Origin: an uncultured Prevotella sp.
GTDB lineage: Bacteria; Bacteroidota; Bacteroidia; Bacteroidales; Bacteroidaceae
NCBI RefSeq assembly: GCF_900549175.1
Contig: NZ_URNN01000153.1
Coordinates: 1-7,371 of the forward strand
Length of the DNA: 7,371 nucleotides
Reading direction: 5' to 3'
This document shows positions 6,921-7,371 of the stretch, piece by piece. The position numbers and the translations under genes are program-made. The notes beneath the pieces were generated by a model. It was not told the origin of the DNA and made no database searches. It saw only the letters and a program-made list of their open reading frames with translations. Position 1 is the stretch's first letter. Each line of letters opens with the position of its first letter.

Positions 6921-6948
6921 CAAAAGTAACAAAAAAAAGCGGAACAAG
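6921..6948 (-). promoter_or_regulatory. Bacteroidetes-type promoter of the LysM-barrel-POT operon
   Basis: On the minus strand a TACTTTTG sequence (6921-6928) matches the Bacteroidetes -7 consensus TAnnTTTG. CTTG at 6945-6948 could be the -33 element (consensus TTTG), with a 16-nt spacer that is somewhat shorter than usual and contains a run of eight T. Transcription would begin near 6914-6916, about 33 nt before the ATG at 6881. The -7 match is good and the -33 match weak. Confidence 0.55.
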
Positions 6949-6983
6949 AGACATATTACATTAAAAGTTACCCGTTGGCGGAT

Positions 6984-6992
6984 TTATCCACA
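6984..6992 (+). promoter_or_regulatory. Isolated DnaA-box-like nonamer
   Basis: TTATCCACA is a perfect match to the DnaA box consensus TTATNCACA. It is single, with no neighbouring boxes or AT-rich unwinding element, and no replication genes are in view, so it is not evidence of an origin. It could be a DnaA-titration or regulatory site, or chance. Confidence 0.25.
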
Positions 6993-7044
6993 TACAGCAG
7001 GGGCGCACCTGTGTTGAGGTCCTTCTGTCATCAAAAGCATTATG

Positions 7045-7092
7045 TTTTTATGATTTGCCAGTTTTTCCTTTTTATGATTTGCCTGTTTTTCC
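7045..7092 (+). repeat. 24-bp tandem direct duplication
   Basis: Two adjacent 24-bp units (7045-7068 and 7069-7092) each consist of TTTTTATGATTTGCC, one variable base, then GTTTTTCC. They differ only at that base (A at 7060, T at 7084). Confidence 0.85.
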
Positions 7093-7143
7093 CTTCACCA
7101 ACTCTGCCCCTTGGGGAAACAGGAGGGGTCTGAATTACTTTTA

Positions 7144-7161
7144 CTTTAACGTATGTTAAAG
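7144..7161. repeat. 18-bp palindrome CTTTAAC-GTAT-GTTAAAG
   Basis: CTTTAACGTATGTTAAAG is a perfect 7-bp inverted repeat around a 4-nt spacer. It could be a dimeric repressor operator or a small hairpin. It is not followed by a T run, so it is not an intrinsic terminator. No regulator gene is in the window. Confidence 0.6.
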
Positions 7162-7226
7162 AGCACCCGTACCACGATTTCCGCACTACGACGCGAAATA
7201 CGCGATTTTTCGTTCAAAAGGGAAAC

Positions 7227-7266
7227 GTTGACAGTCAGCGAGTTACACGAATGTTAATTTGTCAAC
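7227..7266. repeat. GTTGACA / TGTCAAC inverted pair
   Basis: GTTGACA at 7227-7233 and TGTCAAC at 7260-7266 are perfect 7-bp reverse complements separated by 26 bp. This is a short match that could occur by chance, but it lies directly beside the large palindrome at 7276-7370 and may mark the edge of the same repeat element. Confidence 0.4.
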
Positions 7267-7275
7267 ATAGCAGAG

Positions 7276-7370
7276 AGGCCCTCCTTACACTCCGTTTAGG
7301 CCGTACTTGCATCACAGTTAGGCCGTAACCGCAACGCAACTACGCCGTAAACGGAGTGTAAGGAGGCCCT
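7276..7370. repeat. 95-bp palindrome with internal GGCCGTA repeats
   Basis: The two halves mirror each other around position 7323 without any offset. The outer stem is AGG, one C/C mismatch, then 19 perfect pairs (7280-7298 with 7348-7366, CCTCCTTACACTCCGTTTA). The inner part is partly paired (TTGC/GCAA, then GTTA/TAAC about the centre GTTAGGCCGTAAC at 7317-7329). Direct copies of TTAGGCCGTA occur at 7296-7305 and 7318-7327, with a degenerate third (TACGCCGTA, 7341-7349), a 22-23-nt step. It may act as an extragenic palindrome, a structured RNA end or a recombination site; the function is unknown. Confidence 0.75.
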
Positions 7371-7371
7371 A

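Larger units (their letters stand above)
6949..7371. other. Non-coding intergenic region rich in repeats and palindromes
   Basis: No open frame of credible length or composition was found on either strand in these ~420 bases. The stretch instead holds, in order, a perfect DnaA-box-like nonamer, a 24-bp tandem duplication, an 18-bp hairpin palindrome, a GTTGACA/TGTCAAC inverted pair and a 95-bp palindrome. It lies upstream of the minus-strand operon; whatever gene lies to the right is outside the window. Confidence 0.7.

Noticed and set aside
7296..7349. CRISPR or integron-type array from the TTAGGCCGTA repeats
   Set aside because: Repeats are only ~10 bp with a 22-23-nt step and are part of the palindrome symmetry; no integrase, cassette gene or cas gene is present.
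6984..7371. Replication origin
   Set aside because: Only one DnaA-box match, no AT-rich unwinding region, and no replication or partition genes in view.

Overview
The window looks like a chromosomal segment of a Bacteroidales bacterium, most likely Prevotellaceae-like. The evidence is the gene families present (a PorT-like outer-membrane barrel, a LysM plus periplasmic-binding-fold protein, a Bacteroidetes-type endonuclease/exonuclease/phosphatase protein), the A/T-rich leaders without Shine-Dalgarno sequences, and a TAnnTTTG-type -7 box upstream of the minus-strand operon. The genus is not proven. No rRNA, tRNA, CRISPR array or transposase gene was seen.

Layout. Positions 1-159 hold the 3' end of a four-helix-bundle (23S rRNA intervening-sequence family) protein gene in AT-rich DNA. 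After an 80-bp leader of about 11% G+C comes a GC-richer plus-strand MFS transporter gene (240-1847). It converges with a minus-strand endonuclease/exonuclease/phosphatase-family gene (1953-2942). A 36-bp perfect hairpin built from a 14-nt repeat lies between the two and overlaps the 3' end of the nuclease gene. The same repeat recurs just upstream of the nuclease start. A 139-bp MITE-like hairpin (3031-3169) follows.

Positions 3187-6881 are a tight minus-strand operon of three genes, in transcription order: an exported LysM/periplasmic-binding-fold protein, a PorT-like outer-membrane beta-barrel, and a POT-family peptide transporter in the inner membrane. The gaps are only 5 and 3 nt. One protein is thus predicted for each envelope layer, which suggests a shared envelope or peptide-related role; this is inference. 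The POT protein lacks the first glutamate of the ExxER proton-coupling motif and seems to carry its extra helix pair in an unusual place.

The last ~410 bp contain no convincing gene but are rich in symmetric and repeated DNA: a 24-bp tandem duplication, an 18-bp hairpin palindrome, a GTTGACA/TGTCAAC pair, and a 95-bp palindrome with internal 22-23-nt repeats that nearly reaches the window edge. No complete new defence or mobile system is evident. The least explained parts are the intergenic repeat structures and the three-layer envelope operon.
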